In this document: in pieces, positions 1 through 8,126 of the stretch
How positions within the stretch are numbered: the stretch's first letter is position 1
How the letters are laid out: every line of letters begins with the position of its first letter
Source of the DNA: Physocladia obscura
Lineage: Eukaryota; Chytridiomycota; Chytridiomycetes; Chytridiales; Chytriomycetaceae
NCBI GenBank assembly: GCA_027596945.1
Contig: JADGJH010000660.1
Location: forward strand, 2,301 to 15,604
Length of the DNA stretch: 13,304 bases
Direction: 5' to 3'
Translations under genes and position numbers: made by a program
Notes under the pieces: model-generated
Database searches by the model: none
What the model was told of the DNA's origin: nothing
What the model saw: the letters and a program-made list of their open reading frames with translations, nothing else

Positions 1-175
1 TTTTTATTTTAAAAACAATTTTTTTTTTAAAAAAACTTTATTATTTAAAATTAAAAAATTTTTTTTTTTTAAAATTTTTAAAAAAATTTTTTTTTTTTTT
101 AAATTAAAAAAAAAAAAAAAAAAATTTTCCCTTATTGTTGGAAACCTTTGAAAAAAAAAAAAAAAGCCTTAAAAA
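1..175. other. A/T homopolymer stretch
   Basis: Almost pure alternating runs of A and T, including T and A runs longer than 12 bases, lead up to the ATG at 176. There is no reading frame and no recognisable element. Such tracts are common nucleosome-poor promoter DNA in AT-rich fungal genomes. It could also be plain low-complexity intergenic DNA or poor assembly at a contig edge. Confidence 0.6.
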
Positions 176-691
176 ATGAGCAGTAATCAAAAAAGTGGAG
201 GCGAAGGTCGTTTCTCTTGCGACACCACATACCAAGATGCAGAACGAAACTTGCTGTTCAAAACGCCGGAGCTTTATCGAAGCGTCGCCAAAGATTCGCC
301 TTGCAACGAGGCATGGGCAAGTTTCCAGAGATCAAAAATGATTGATGGATCGTTGTCGTCGTCGTCGCCGCCGCCACCCCGCAGCAGCAGCAATGGAAAC
401 AGTTCGTTTTTGCCAAGTGAGCAATCTCATCACCGGCGATGGCCAACACTGAGCTCGATCATTCATTGCGGTTTCAAACGCATGCAATTGTCAAATTCAA
501 GGAGAGATTTTGGTCGCACCGACAGTCGCTGCTCCACTGCTGCTGCTGCGGATCGCTACATACTGCGCGGCGGCTCTCTTTCAAGTGATGGCTGGAAGCC
601 CAGTTTTGACGTTTCTGCTTTGGAATTTCATATGTCCAAATCGGCTTCTTGTGGAAATAACCCAAGGCTGAATCAAATAATAACTGAATGA
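176..691 (+). CDS. Hypothetical serine-rich protein, 171 aa
   Basis: I do not recognise this protein. It is an intact 171-residue frame opening with ATG directly after an A-rich leader and ending in TGA. It has no signal peptide or membrane segment. A low-complexity stretch of serines, four prolines and asparagines lies at about residues 59-77 (a TCG/GCC/CAG-type trinucleotide region around 352-393), and an alanine run at about 121-125. The rest is Ser/Arg rich and probably largely disordered. An AATAAA at 803-808, 112 nt past the stop, fits a polyadenylation signal. The next gene is convergent, with its stop only 156 bp away. GC content above the flanks and frame length support a real gene, but no domain does. 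An unseen intron or a non-coding transcript cannot be excluded. Confidence 0.5.
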   Translation: MSSNQKSGGEGRFSCDTTYQDAERNLLFKTPELYRSVAKDSPCNEAWASFQRSKMIDGSLSSSSPPPPRSSSNGNSSFLPSEQSHHRRWPTLSSIIHCGFKRMQLSNSRRDFGRTDSRCSTAAAADRYILRGGSLSSDGWKPSFDVSALEFHMSKSASCGNNPRLNQIITE

Positions 692-765
692 AAGTGATGT
701 CTTTTTGTGTCCGTTGTATACATACCTGTTAAAATCTCGTCAATATTCTAACCCCCTTGAGTTTG

Positions 766-782
766 CTCTCTCTCTCTCTCTC
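766..782. repeat. (CT)n microsatellite
   Basis: An uninterrupted CT dinucleotide run lies in the short convergent spacer between the unknown gene and the ThrE-like gene. It is simple sequence with no assigned function. Confidence 0.85.
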
Positions 783-802
783 GTTTTAACAAGGTCAAAG
801 TA

Positions 803-808
803 AATAAA
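803..808 (+). terminator. Candidate polyadenylation signal AATAAA
   Basis: AATAAA on the + strand, 112 nt after the stop of the 176-691 frame and about 40 nt before the convergent gene's stop. It is the expected signal for that transcript, assigned by position only. Confidence 0.45.
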
Positions 809-847
809 GCAGTGATGATTTTGTCTAAGTCATTTTCAATCTTTTAT

Positions 848-3800
848 TCAAAAAGTCAAATACTTATATTTTGGTCCAAGAGGCCAAACAAGCAACGTTG
901 CAACAAAAAGTCCCATAGCAAGAGACATAGCAATCGTTAGCATCTGGAATGTGAAATTCATACCATCTACAATATTTGTTGAGCTTGATGAATTAGATGA
1001 CGTGGTTGTCGAGAAAAAATTCAGTGTAGACTTGACACTTAATGAGCCTGGAACTTGAATTAAAATACCGGAAAGAATCGGGGCCACTGCTACATCTTTT
1101 GTAACCTTGGCATCTATTTGCCGTTTTGGTTTTTTTAATAATCCAAAAAAAAATATATATATATAATAAGTAAAATTAAAAAATAAAAAATCTTACAAAT
1201 ATTTGCTGTAACTCCAATGACCATTGCGCATATTGCTGTGACTGCTGTTTGGGTGTTTTTCAGCTGAGGAACCCAATTCAGCATTATTGATGTCAAAAAT
1301 CCAAGTGCCGAGGACAATATCATTATTGGCCATTGGTACTTGCTTGCTTGAAACGACAAATTAATCGCTTGCGCCATCGGAACAAAAAATAGTATTGCCC
1401 AAAGTTGGCTTGTTGGTTCTGCGGATGGACCAGATGAAGTATCTTGATCCCAAACGACAAGCGCGCCGCCAATTGTCATACCAAATCCTAAACAACAAGA
1501 CGTTAAATTACCTTTTGAAAAGAAGAAGAAAAAAATACAAAAAACAAACCCAAAACCATTGCGACAAACAAAGCCCCAAAAAGGCGAACCGTTCCAGAAA
1601 CCATATTACGAGTTGAGAGTTCAATGATGGAGATTGTAAGACTCAATCCAGGTAAAAAATAAGACACTGCGCTAAGAGTAACTTTCAAATAATCAAACGG
1701 AATATTTCTACGGTGCAAAGGGGCTTGTATAGACCGCGTTATAAAGGTGATAACGACACTGCGATTTGTGCAATCGAAAATAATCGGAATCAGTCAAAAT
1801 GTGTATGAATACAGGTTAAACCATTGCTGTTCGGTTACCTTGAAATAAACTCAAGCATAAAACCTAAACCGGGAATTGTTCCCGCAAGCATATTCAGGAA
1901 TCCGACAAAAATTGCAAGGGTTGAAGCAATGCAAGTCTAAAAATAAATTCGAAAATTAATGCTATATTTGTAATTAATTATATGTGAAGATTTTCGTACC
2001 TCAATCCAAGTGAGTTGAAAAAGCATAAGCGCAATGCCAAACGCCATGACAGGAAACGTCAAAAGTATTATCCAAGCTGGATAATCTTTGGAGGCTCTAA
2101 CGCCATCCAAAAGATCCACTGCATCTTCAACAGTGATGAGCTTTTCTGTTACTTTGAAAAGATAATTGCTTTTTGGTTATTTTAAGTTTAATTTTAATTT
2201 TTTGCTCCTTACAGGTTTGACAAAGCGCATTTACTTGAGCAAGTTTTGCCATATTAATTCCACTTGGAGCTCGAAGAAAATACGTGTTTCGATCATAACG
2301 TTCACCACCGAATGAAATCATGATTAATTGCGGCAACAAAACGAATTCGGCTTCAATTTCCATCGCCTTGGACACATTTTCAAGATGATATTCGAGTCTA
2401 TGAGAAGGCGCCCCGTATAATTGAAATGTTTTTGCTAGTTTTAGCAAAAAATCTCGTTTGGAGTGCTGCCGTAAAAAGATGAAGTTATTGATTGGTTAGA
2501 CTTAGCCAGTAAAACTCACGTTTTCATCTTCTTCCTTATCAATATTTTGAAGTAACATTTCAGTAACATCCGGATTCAAAGATGCACGAGAAACTATCTT
2601 TCTCCGTTCTGAAAATGAGTCGCGATTTCTGAACGATCGCGCAGCAGCATGAATTACATGCGTTATGGGAGTAGTACTACTACTGGTATCAATATTTAGA
2701 ATGGAGCTGTCTCGATTAGTTTCGGTGCTCGATGCCGCTCTTTGCTCATGCCCAAAATACGAAGGTAAATGTGACGGCGCAAAAGTAGCACTGTTTGTTA
2801 TTACGTCTTCGGGAGTAACAGGTGATGGCGGTGACGAGCCAGCCTCCGAATTCGCAACACCCGTTCCAACGGCTAACACTGCTGCCCAAGGAGAAATGCC
2901 TTTTTTTTTCATCAACTTTGTCACATCTTCTGGACCATGCACAAGTTCCGGATGCATTGTTTTTAATACTTCAGCTGTATCTTCTAGGTGTTGGATTCTC
3001 GCCTCGTCGACAGAATGGCGAAATTTTTGATGTGATTGAGTTCGGTGAAGTTCAAACCCGCGCAAACTTGAAGCAATTGACTTTGGACGTGAGACATCAT
3101 AATGCCAAGACTTTTCTCTTTTTAACGAGACTATATTATTGGATGGGTTTGATCCTGGTAATGTGTGGCCGAGATAAGTGGACTTAAGAGTAACGTCAGA
3201 AACTGAACGCTTCAATTCTGGTTTTATTGGAGCTGCAGGTAGTGGTTCGACAGGAACTGGGCTTTCAACATGAGGAATAGGAATGCGCAGAAACTGGGCT
3301 GTGGTGAGTGGTTTGGACGAGCCAGCCTTGGACGACTGTTGGTAAACACTAATGTCGTCGTCATCGTCGTCGTCGTCATCATCATCGTCGTCATCATCAT
3401 TGCCAATCTCATTACCATCACTGTCCCTGCCACTCTTTATAGCCTGAGTATTGCTGCCTGTTCCACTGTTACCGCCATTGCTGATAATCTTGCCATTATT
3501 ATTATTAATATCAGTGACATTGCCATTATTATTGCTCGAGGCATTACGATTGGAGTTAGTATTGTAACTGCCCGGTTTAGGATTGGGTTTGATACTTGCA
3601 GTATTTGGCGTAAACTCGCTAGAAGCGGTTGAGGGGAGTTTGATGCGCGACGAGCGTGCCTGCGGCTGTGGCTGCAATTGGTGCTGTCGATGCGATAATG
3701 ATTGCAGCGGAAAATCGTTTGTGTTCGCTTTATCACTGGCACTAACAGAATCTGAATGGGTTTTGAATCCAGCATTAAAACTGGCGCTGGACTCAGAACT

Positions 3801-4088
3801 TGAGTTTGTGTTGGAGATATGTCTAGCACTGTCTGCGCGCATAAAGATGTTATACCAGGACTGTTGTTGTTTATTTGGAGTTAGTTGAGTTTGATTTTGA
3901 GGTTGTTGTTGAGTTTGAGTTTGAGCTTGTGATTGACTATGCACATTAGTCGCTTCTGCTGGAAGCGCTGATACATCTGCTGATGCTGATTTGGGTAATG
4001 CTGTTGTAGGTGTGGTTGGTGCTGTTGTTGCTGTTGTTGTTGCCGTGGAAGTTGTTGGTTGCAGAGGATTCCCAGCAATTTCTGTCAT
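848..4088 (-). CDS. ThrE/Prm10-type multi-pass membrane transporter, 945 aa, seven exons
   Basis: A fungal Prm10-like member of the threonine/serine exporter family (ThrE, formerly DUF1212); substrate unproven. My exons, in transcript order, are 4088-2520, 2465-2213, 2151-2000, 1936-1839, 1758-1550, 1487-1197 and 1113-848. All introns are GT-AG, 54-83 bp, and the total of 2838 nt stays in frame. The start is ATG 4088, because the frame upstream lacks another ATG. Residues 1-523 are a disordered cytosolic region with Thr-, Gln- and Asn-rich stretches and an Asp15 run at 231-245. The ThrE domain starts just after exon 1 with FLLKLAKTFQLYGAPSHRLE and continues to LLPQLIMISFGG. About ten hydrophobic segments follow, with a family-like VPGS motif in the last exon. 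AATAAA overlaps the stop (TGAATAAA). The gene shares a promoter region with COX12 in divergent orientation. The long N-terminus matches fungal members rather than bacterial ones. Confidence 0.9.
3354..3398 (-). repeat. GAC/GAT trinucleotide repeat coding Asp15
   Basis: Fifteen consecutive aspartate codons, mixed GAC and GAT (GTC/ATC on +), lie inside exon 1 of the ThrE-like gene. The codon mixture suggests an old or selected acidic tract rather than a fresh perfect slippage expansion. Length may vary between strains. Confidence 0.9.
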
Positions 4089-4650
4089 TTTCGTCAAATG
4101 CAAAACAGGGTTTGTGACCCATTTACAACCTCTTCATTCGTTTTCTTTCAAACATAAAAGTCGCCATGTCTCAACTTCCGAAACGATCGATATTCTTTTT
4201 CTGATATCGCTTCGAAAAGATGAGAAAATTTTGTGTATATATCTCCTTGTATGTTATATACAATATTCTGGGGCTATTATTAACACAGCTAGCCACAAAC
4301 CCGGTTTGCTGGTGTGTTGTTTGTTGTTCTGTGCCTCTTTTCTCTTTTTTCTGAAAATCAAAAATGGGATTTGAACTGAAGGTATTGTCACCTCCCACAC
4401 ACTCTGATTTGCCCACCCATTATCGCATTGCCGCTTGGCTATCTTGGTACTTGTCGGTTGCAAAACTCGAGTTTATCGGTGGAACAATGGAGGACGAACG
4501 GTCGATCGGTTGACCATGTGTCGGTATTGGATGTTTCCGAAATAGCAAACACGAAAATACACAATGATAGTTGTTCGCACAGCAGCACATCAGCACTCTT
4601 ATCTGGTATCTTTCATCTGCGCCATCACCAGCACTGATTCGTACATCAAG
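4089..4650. promoter_or_regulatory. Divergent promoter region, ThrE-like gene and COX12
   Basis: About 560 bp between two divergent start codons must hold both promoters and 5' leaders. No convincing TATA box is visible. ATTGG (CCAAT on -) occurs near 4524-4528. CCAAT is the binding site of the HAP/NF-Y complex that drives respiratory genes in fungi, which would suit COX12, but one pentamer is weak evidence. Short frames here look accidental. Confidence 0.4.
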
Positions 4651-5236
4651 ATGTCTTCTGTTGATATGATACCGGCGAACAGACACTAATAATGACTCAT
4701 CTTCGGCCCATTTTCCAATTATTTTTGTGCTGTTATTCGGTTCTTTGAGTTTTCTGCAATTTCGTCGTTTTTCTCGCTCACTTCCTTTCGTTCTTCGTTG
4801 CTTTTACATCGACTAACGGCATCGCTTTAATTATTTTAGACTGCTGGTTTCGACGCACGTTTCCCCAACCAGAACCAGGTTTGTTTCAAATCATTTCGCA
4901 TTTATTAACGCTTTAATTATCTTAAAGATCAATTATAAAATGTAAATTTTTTGTTCTTCCAGACGAGAAACTGCTGGCAAAATTATGTCGACTACTTCAA
5001 ATGTGTCGATGCTAAGGGCGAAGATTACGAACCGTGCTCCCAATTCAAATCTGTTTTCAAAAGCTTGTGTCCACCAAAATGGGTTTGTTTTCGACTTCTT
5101 GTCTCTTGTTTCTTTTTTTTTAAATTTTATTCAGGTTGAAAATTGGGATGAGCAACGTGAAGAAGGCAGATTCCCTGCTTTTTATCAAGTGAAGAACAAG
5201 CCGCACCACGCTACTCACGGTGAAGAGCACCACTAG
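4651..5236 (+). CDS. COX12: Cytochrome c oxidase subunit 6B (COX12/COX6B), four exons
   Basis: A small subunit of mitochondrial complex IV on the intermembrane-space side, imported by the Mia40 disulfide relay. Exons are 4651-4659, 4840-4878, 4963-5082 and 5135-5236, giving 89 aa (the family is about 83-90). Exon 2 encodes TAGFDARFPNQNQ. Exon 3 carries the twin-Cys signature: C20-x9-C30 (CWQNYVDYFKC) and C41-x10-C52, ending LCPPKW. Exon 4 gives VENWDEQREEGRFPAF and a His-rich tail. Introns 2 and 3 use GTTTGT donors. Exon 1 is the uncertain part: it would encode only Met-Ser-Ser before a weak GTTGAT donor, followed by a 180-bp intron with a CTAAC branch site near 4812. The frame is closed by TAG just before exon 2, so an upstream exon is required. 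An AATAAA lies at 5289-5294. Confidence 0.93.
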
Positions 5237-5288
5237 ATCCCAAAAACCAAAACCAAAAACCTTACTCTTCTGGATTCGTGTGCTGCAA

Positions 5289-5294
5289 AATAAA
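5289..5294 (+). terminator. Polyadenylation signal of COX12
   Basis: AATAAA lies 53 nt after the COX12 stop, in the usual position and strand for the 3' end of this gene. Confidence 0.6.
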
Positions 5295-5448
5295 TTTGCT
5301 TTTTTCAATTTCTGAAGTTAACTTTTTTTTGTTCATCTTAATTTAATTTTTTTCGATGGAAAATTTCTCATTAAAAAAAAATTATAATTTTTTGATTTTC
5401 ATATTTGTCAGAGCAAGAGAATGAATTTGAATGCAAAATGCCAAAACT

Positions 5449-5454
5449 TTTATT
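5449..5454 (-). terminator. Polyadenylation signal of the cyclin-like gene
   Basis: AATAAA on the minus strand, about 12 nt beyond the stop of the cyclin-box gene. The 3' untranslated region would be very short. Confidence 0.5.
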
Positions 5455-5466
5455 CATTACGTCTTC

Positions 5467-6750
5467 TCAGTAAACACCGAAAACTGCGGAAGGACCAATA
5501 TGAAATCCAAGCCCCACACCACTTATTCCTCCACCCACTGTAACCACTGGTTGTGTGTTACATACTAAAGATTGAGAATAAAAGTTCAACATCTTCTGCT
5601 GAAACTCTCCTTGCTTCTCCAAAAACACTTTCACACCCGAAAACCAGTCTGAATACACTGCTGCACTGACGTTCACGTCAAACCCAAGAACATCCAACGC
5701 CCATCTTTTCAAATCACGTACATAATGTTTTCCATATTGACTGCCTGGACTGGGGTTTCTGTTTCTATTACCGGTTGCAGAATTCGCTTGACTTGCTGAA
5801 GAATAAGAAGACGCTTGGGTAAAAATCCATGACCATGTTGCAGTTGACACAGGTGCATCACAAAGAACAGAATCTGCAAGCATAAGCCCAGCAAGAAATA
5901 GACTCACGGGGTTGGCGCCAAAGTCAGTTTGAGTGGGGTTGCTTAATATGCTGGGAAAAAGTGACTCTGATTGGCCAGCAGATGATGTTGAAGTAGAAAA
6001 AAGAAGTGCTGATGTGAGCAATCTATGCACAAAATATAAAGCAAGAATTATTGTGTGAGATGGGAGCCGGAGCGTCAGCAATGATGTCATCACGATTTTC
6101 TGAATTTGCTGAGTCTCGGACGTGACTTGGAAGAACTGAAAAGCAGATTCTTGAGACTCTGCTTGTGGGCTCGGTCGTCGACCATTTGAAGGAGAAGATG
6201 ATATGGGTTTAGAAATTCCAAAGATGGAGGAAGAAGGCTGGACATAAGGTTGATGAACAGAAAGTTGTGAGGATTGAAACTGTGAATGCTGAAGTTGCCG
6301 TGTGAAAACATCGGAAGGAGGAGAAAGTTGGTCTTGCACAAGGTAAGGGGTATTATGACAGCTGTATAATGAGTTCGCAATTCCCGCGTTATTTGTAAGG
6401 AAGTTGCATTGAGCTGTTATTCCACCAAAAGTTGAATTAGTGCGTTCTGCTCCAGCTGTTGCTGAGTAAGGACGATCGTATTCCATGTGCGGATGATATG
6501 GAAAATAGCGTATTGATTTCGTGGAACGTTCTTTTATCGGATGCCCCAATATCCCTTGCCGCGGTGACGACGGTGGGGTATAGTTTGGATAGAAGGAAGG
6601 TTGCGGAGTCGTATTCGCCAGACTCGATGCTTTGTTTAGCATGTGAAACGTCATCTGAGAAGCTATAGCAGCCAACTGCGAATGCTTCTGTTGCTGTACT
6701 GATCCGGATTCAGTGCAATGTCGCTGCTGGTGTCTTGGCGCGGAAATCAT
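5467..6750 (-). CDS. Cyclin-box protein, Pho85-cyclin (PCL/Clg1) type, 427 aa
   Basis: Probably a regulatory partner of a Pho85-like cyclin-dependent kinase. Residues 1 to about 215 are a disordered Gln/Ser/Pro/His-rich region. A divergent cyclin box runs from about 218 to 385: helix one with LRLPSHTIILALYFVHRLL, the helix-three signature NPVSLFLAGLMLADSVL near residue 280, a TATWSWIF segment, then ALDVLGFDVNVSAAVYSDWF near 353. This order matches the cyclin N-terminal fold of Pho80/PCL proteins (compare NPVxLFLxxLMLA and LxxLxFDLxVS). Two Ser/Asn-rich insertions separate the helices. The start is the in-frame ATG at 6750; the frame stays open upstream to about 6864 without an ATG, so an upstream exon remains possible. 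The tail is Gly/Val rich. The assignment rests on remote motifs; Clg1-like is my best guess for the subfamily. Confidence 0.7.
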   Translation of the reverse strand: MISAPRHQQRHCTESGSVQQQKHSQLAAIASQMTFHMLNKASSLANTTPQPSFYPNYTPPSSPRQGILGHPIKERSTKSIRYFPYHPHMEYDRPYSATAGAERTNSTFGGITAQCNFLTNNAGIANSLYSCHNTPYLVQDQLSPPSDVFTRQLQHSQFQSSQLSVHQPYVQPSSSIFGISKPISSSPSNGRRPSPQAESQESAFQFFQVTSETQQIQKIVMTSLLTLRLPSHTIILALYFVHRLLTSALLFSTSTSSAGQSESLFPSILSNPTQTDFGANPVSLFLAGLMLADSVLCDAPVSTATWSWIFTQASSYSSASQANSATGNRNRNPSPGSQYGKHYVRDLKRWALDVLGFDVNVSAAVYSDWFSGVKVFLEKQGEFQQKMLNFYSQSLVCNTQPVVTVGGGISGVGLGFHIGPSAVFGVY

Positions 6751-8027
6751 TTCGCCGTTGCGTTTCTGATGGGAATTTGATGGGAACTTTTTTGATTGAT
6801 ATGCAACGATTTTATGAAGATTTCGTGTGTCGGCTTTGAGACACTTCCAAAATTTTTGTTTCAAATTTCGAATTGAAAATCTCCCTTAGGCTTGGCTGGT
6901 TTTGCAAGAGCCAAGCTCTAACTGAAGAAATGATTTCGGATATCAATCAGAGTCTCCAAATACTATATAATATACTGTCTGAGTCATATTAACTTTGCTT
7001 ATTCGTATACATCAAACGATTCTCAATCTGTTATCAGAAAAATTTCCTGGTGATTTCCAAGATCGTAATTTTCTCATTTTGTTTTTTGTAAATGAGATTT
7101 TAGCCCTAAGCTGCTGCCAAAACCCTAAAATAAATCAGTTTCTCATGAGGCAGCCTCCAAAATGTATTTCTCTTTTTTAGATAAAAACGCAAACAAGACA
7201 TCTTCCCTGCAAAAACTATGTCATTTTACTATTCATATTATCACTTAAAATGATTTGCAATCAAACGATAAAAACGAGCTGTGACACAAAACTTTCAGAT
7301 AATGATGAAGAATTAGAACGCTGAAACTTAAAGTCATACTGTAGAATACGATTAATGAATTTTACTCTTACAAATACTTAATTATTTCACCATATCAATG
7401 AAAGCAAAAAAATTTTTTGACTGATGAAAAATAAAAAATTAGATAAAAATGAAAACGAAATTCACTATGAAAACAAAATCGACTGCGTAAATTCTATTGA
7501 AAATATTGTGAAAAAAAGATAGCAACATTGAAAATCGTGCGCAAAATAACAAATCAAAAAAATTTTGATTTCGGTTTTGCCACGTTGCAAAGACGGCGAT
7601 AATCAAAAAATTTAAAAATGGAACCAAGAGCTTGACTGATAATTCCAATTGAATTAAAAACTAAAAAACTTGGTCGAAAGTCTGTCGAAGTTTCTTGGAA
7701 GTAAGAATTTTTTTAGCCAAGAATCAGGTTTTGGTAGATAAAAAATTTTGTCCTTTTAGGGCTAATCGCGAAATTCAAATGAAAAAATCTTAAAAAAAAA
7801 TCATATCTCCATATCTATCTTTTTTTTTCTTTCGTGCTATTGAATTTGTCTTTTATTTTTTTTATTCAATTGCAAAAGAAAGAAAGACATCAGAAACTTT
7901 TTTGCAGAAGTGAAACCTTTTTTTATACTTTCTGTTTGTTAATTAAAAAATAATTAGGGCTAGTTTTACGGCATGTGTAAAATAAGAATGACAAACCAAA
8001 AATTAATGAATTACAAAACAACGTAAT
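6751..8027. other. AT-rich gene-free region
   Basis: About 1.3 kb upstream of the cyclin gene and downstream of eL24. Both strands were read: only short AT-driven frames occur, such as a hydrophobic 69-codon one at 7439-7648 on -, with no domain or splice pattern. No tRNA B-box was seen. It contains a hairpin (6890-6916) and scattered CCCTAA/TTAGGG words near 7098, 7122, 7756 and 7957. CpG is at ordinary frequency (about 24 per kb by eye). Confidence 0.6.
6890..6916. repeat. 8-bp inverted repeat upstream of the cyclin gene
   Basis: GCTTGGCT and AGCCAAGC are perfect complements separated by 11 nt, about 140 bp upstream of the chosen start. It is GC-richer than its surroundings. It could be a transcription-factor palindrome or a 5' leader hairpin; no known site is matched. 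Confidence 0.5.
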
Positions 8028-8101
8028 TGTGAAGTTTAAAAATACGAAAAAAGTTTGTATTGACGAATTTCTTCGTCAATAGTTTATCATTAAACTTCAC
8101 A
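8028..8101. repeat. Nested palindrome downstream of eL24
   Basis: The outer arms TGTGAAGTTTAA (8028-8039) and TTAAACTTCACA (8090-8101) are perfect 12-bp inverted repeats. Inside them is a second perfect 10-bp hairpin, TATTGACGAA and TTCGTCAATA (8058-8081), with a 4-nt TTTC loop. The element begins 26 nt past the eL24 stop, so it likely forms in that mRNA's 3' region or marks its end. It could alternatively be a small palindromic mobile element; no target duplication is evident. Confidence 0.75.
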
Positions 8102-8126
8102 GTAAATGTCGCAAAAAAAAAAAAAA

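Noticed and set aside
3270..3632. Plus-strand frame of about 120 codons inside the ThrE-like gene
   Set aside because: Isoleucine/valine-rich shadow of the Asp/Asn/Ser repeats coded on the other strand.
6751..6864. Extending the cyclin-like protein by 38 residues upstream
   Set aside because: The frame is open but its first codon is TTG and it has no ATG; eukaryotic initiation is expected at the ATG at 6750.
7439..7648. Hydrophobic 69-codon minus-strand frame in the gene-free region
   Set aside because: AT-rich DNA gives Phe/Ile/Leu-rich frames by chance; it has no motif or gene context.
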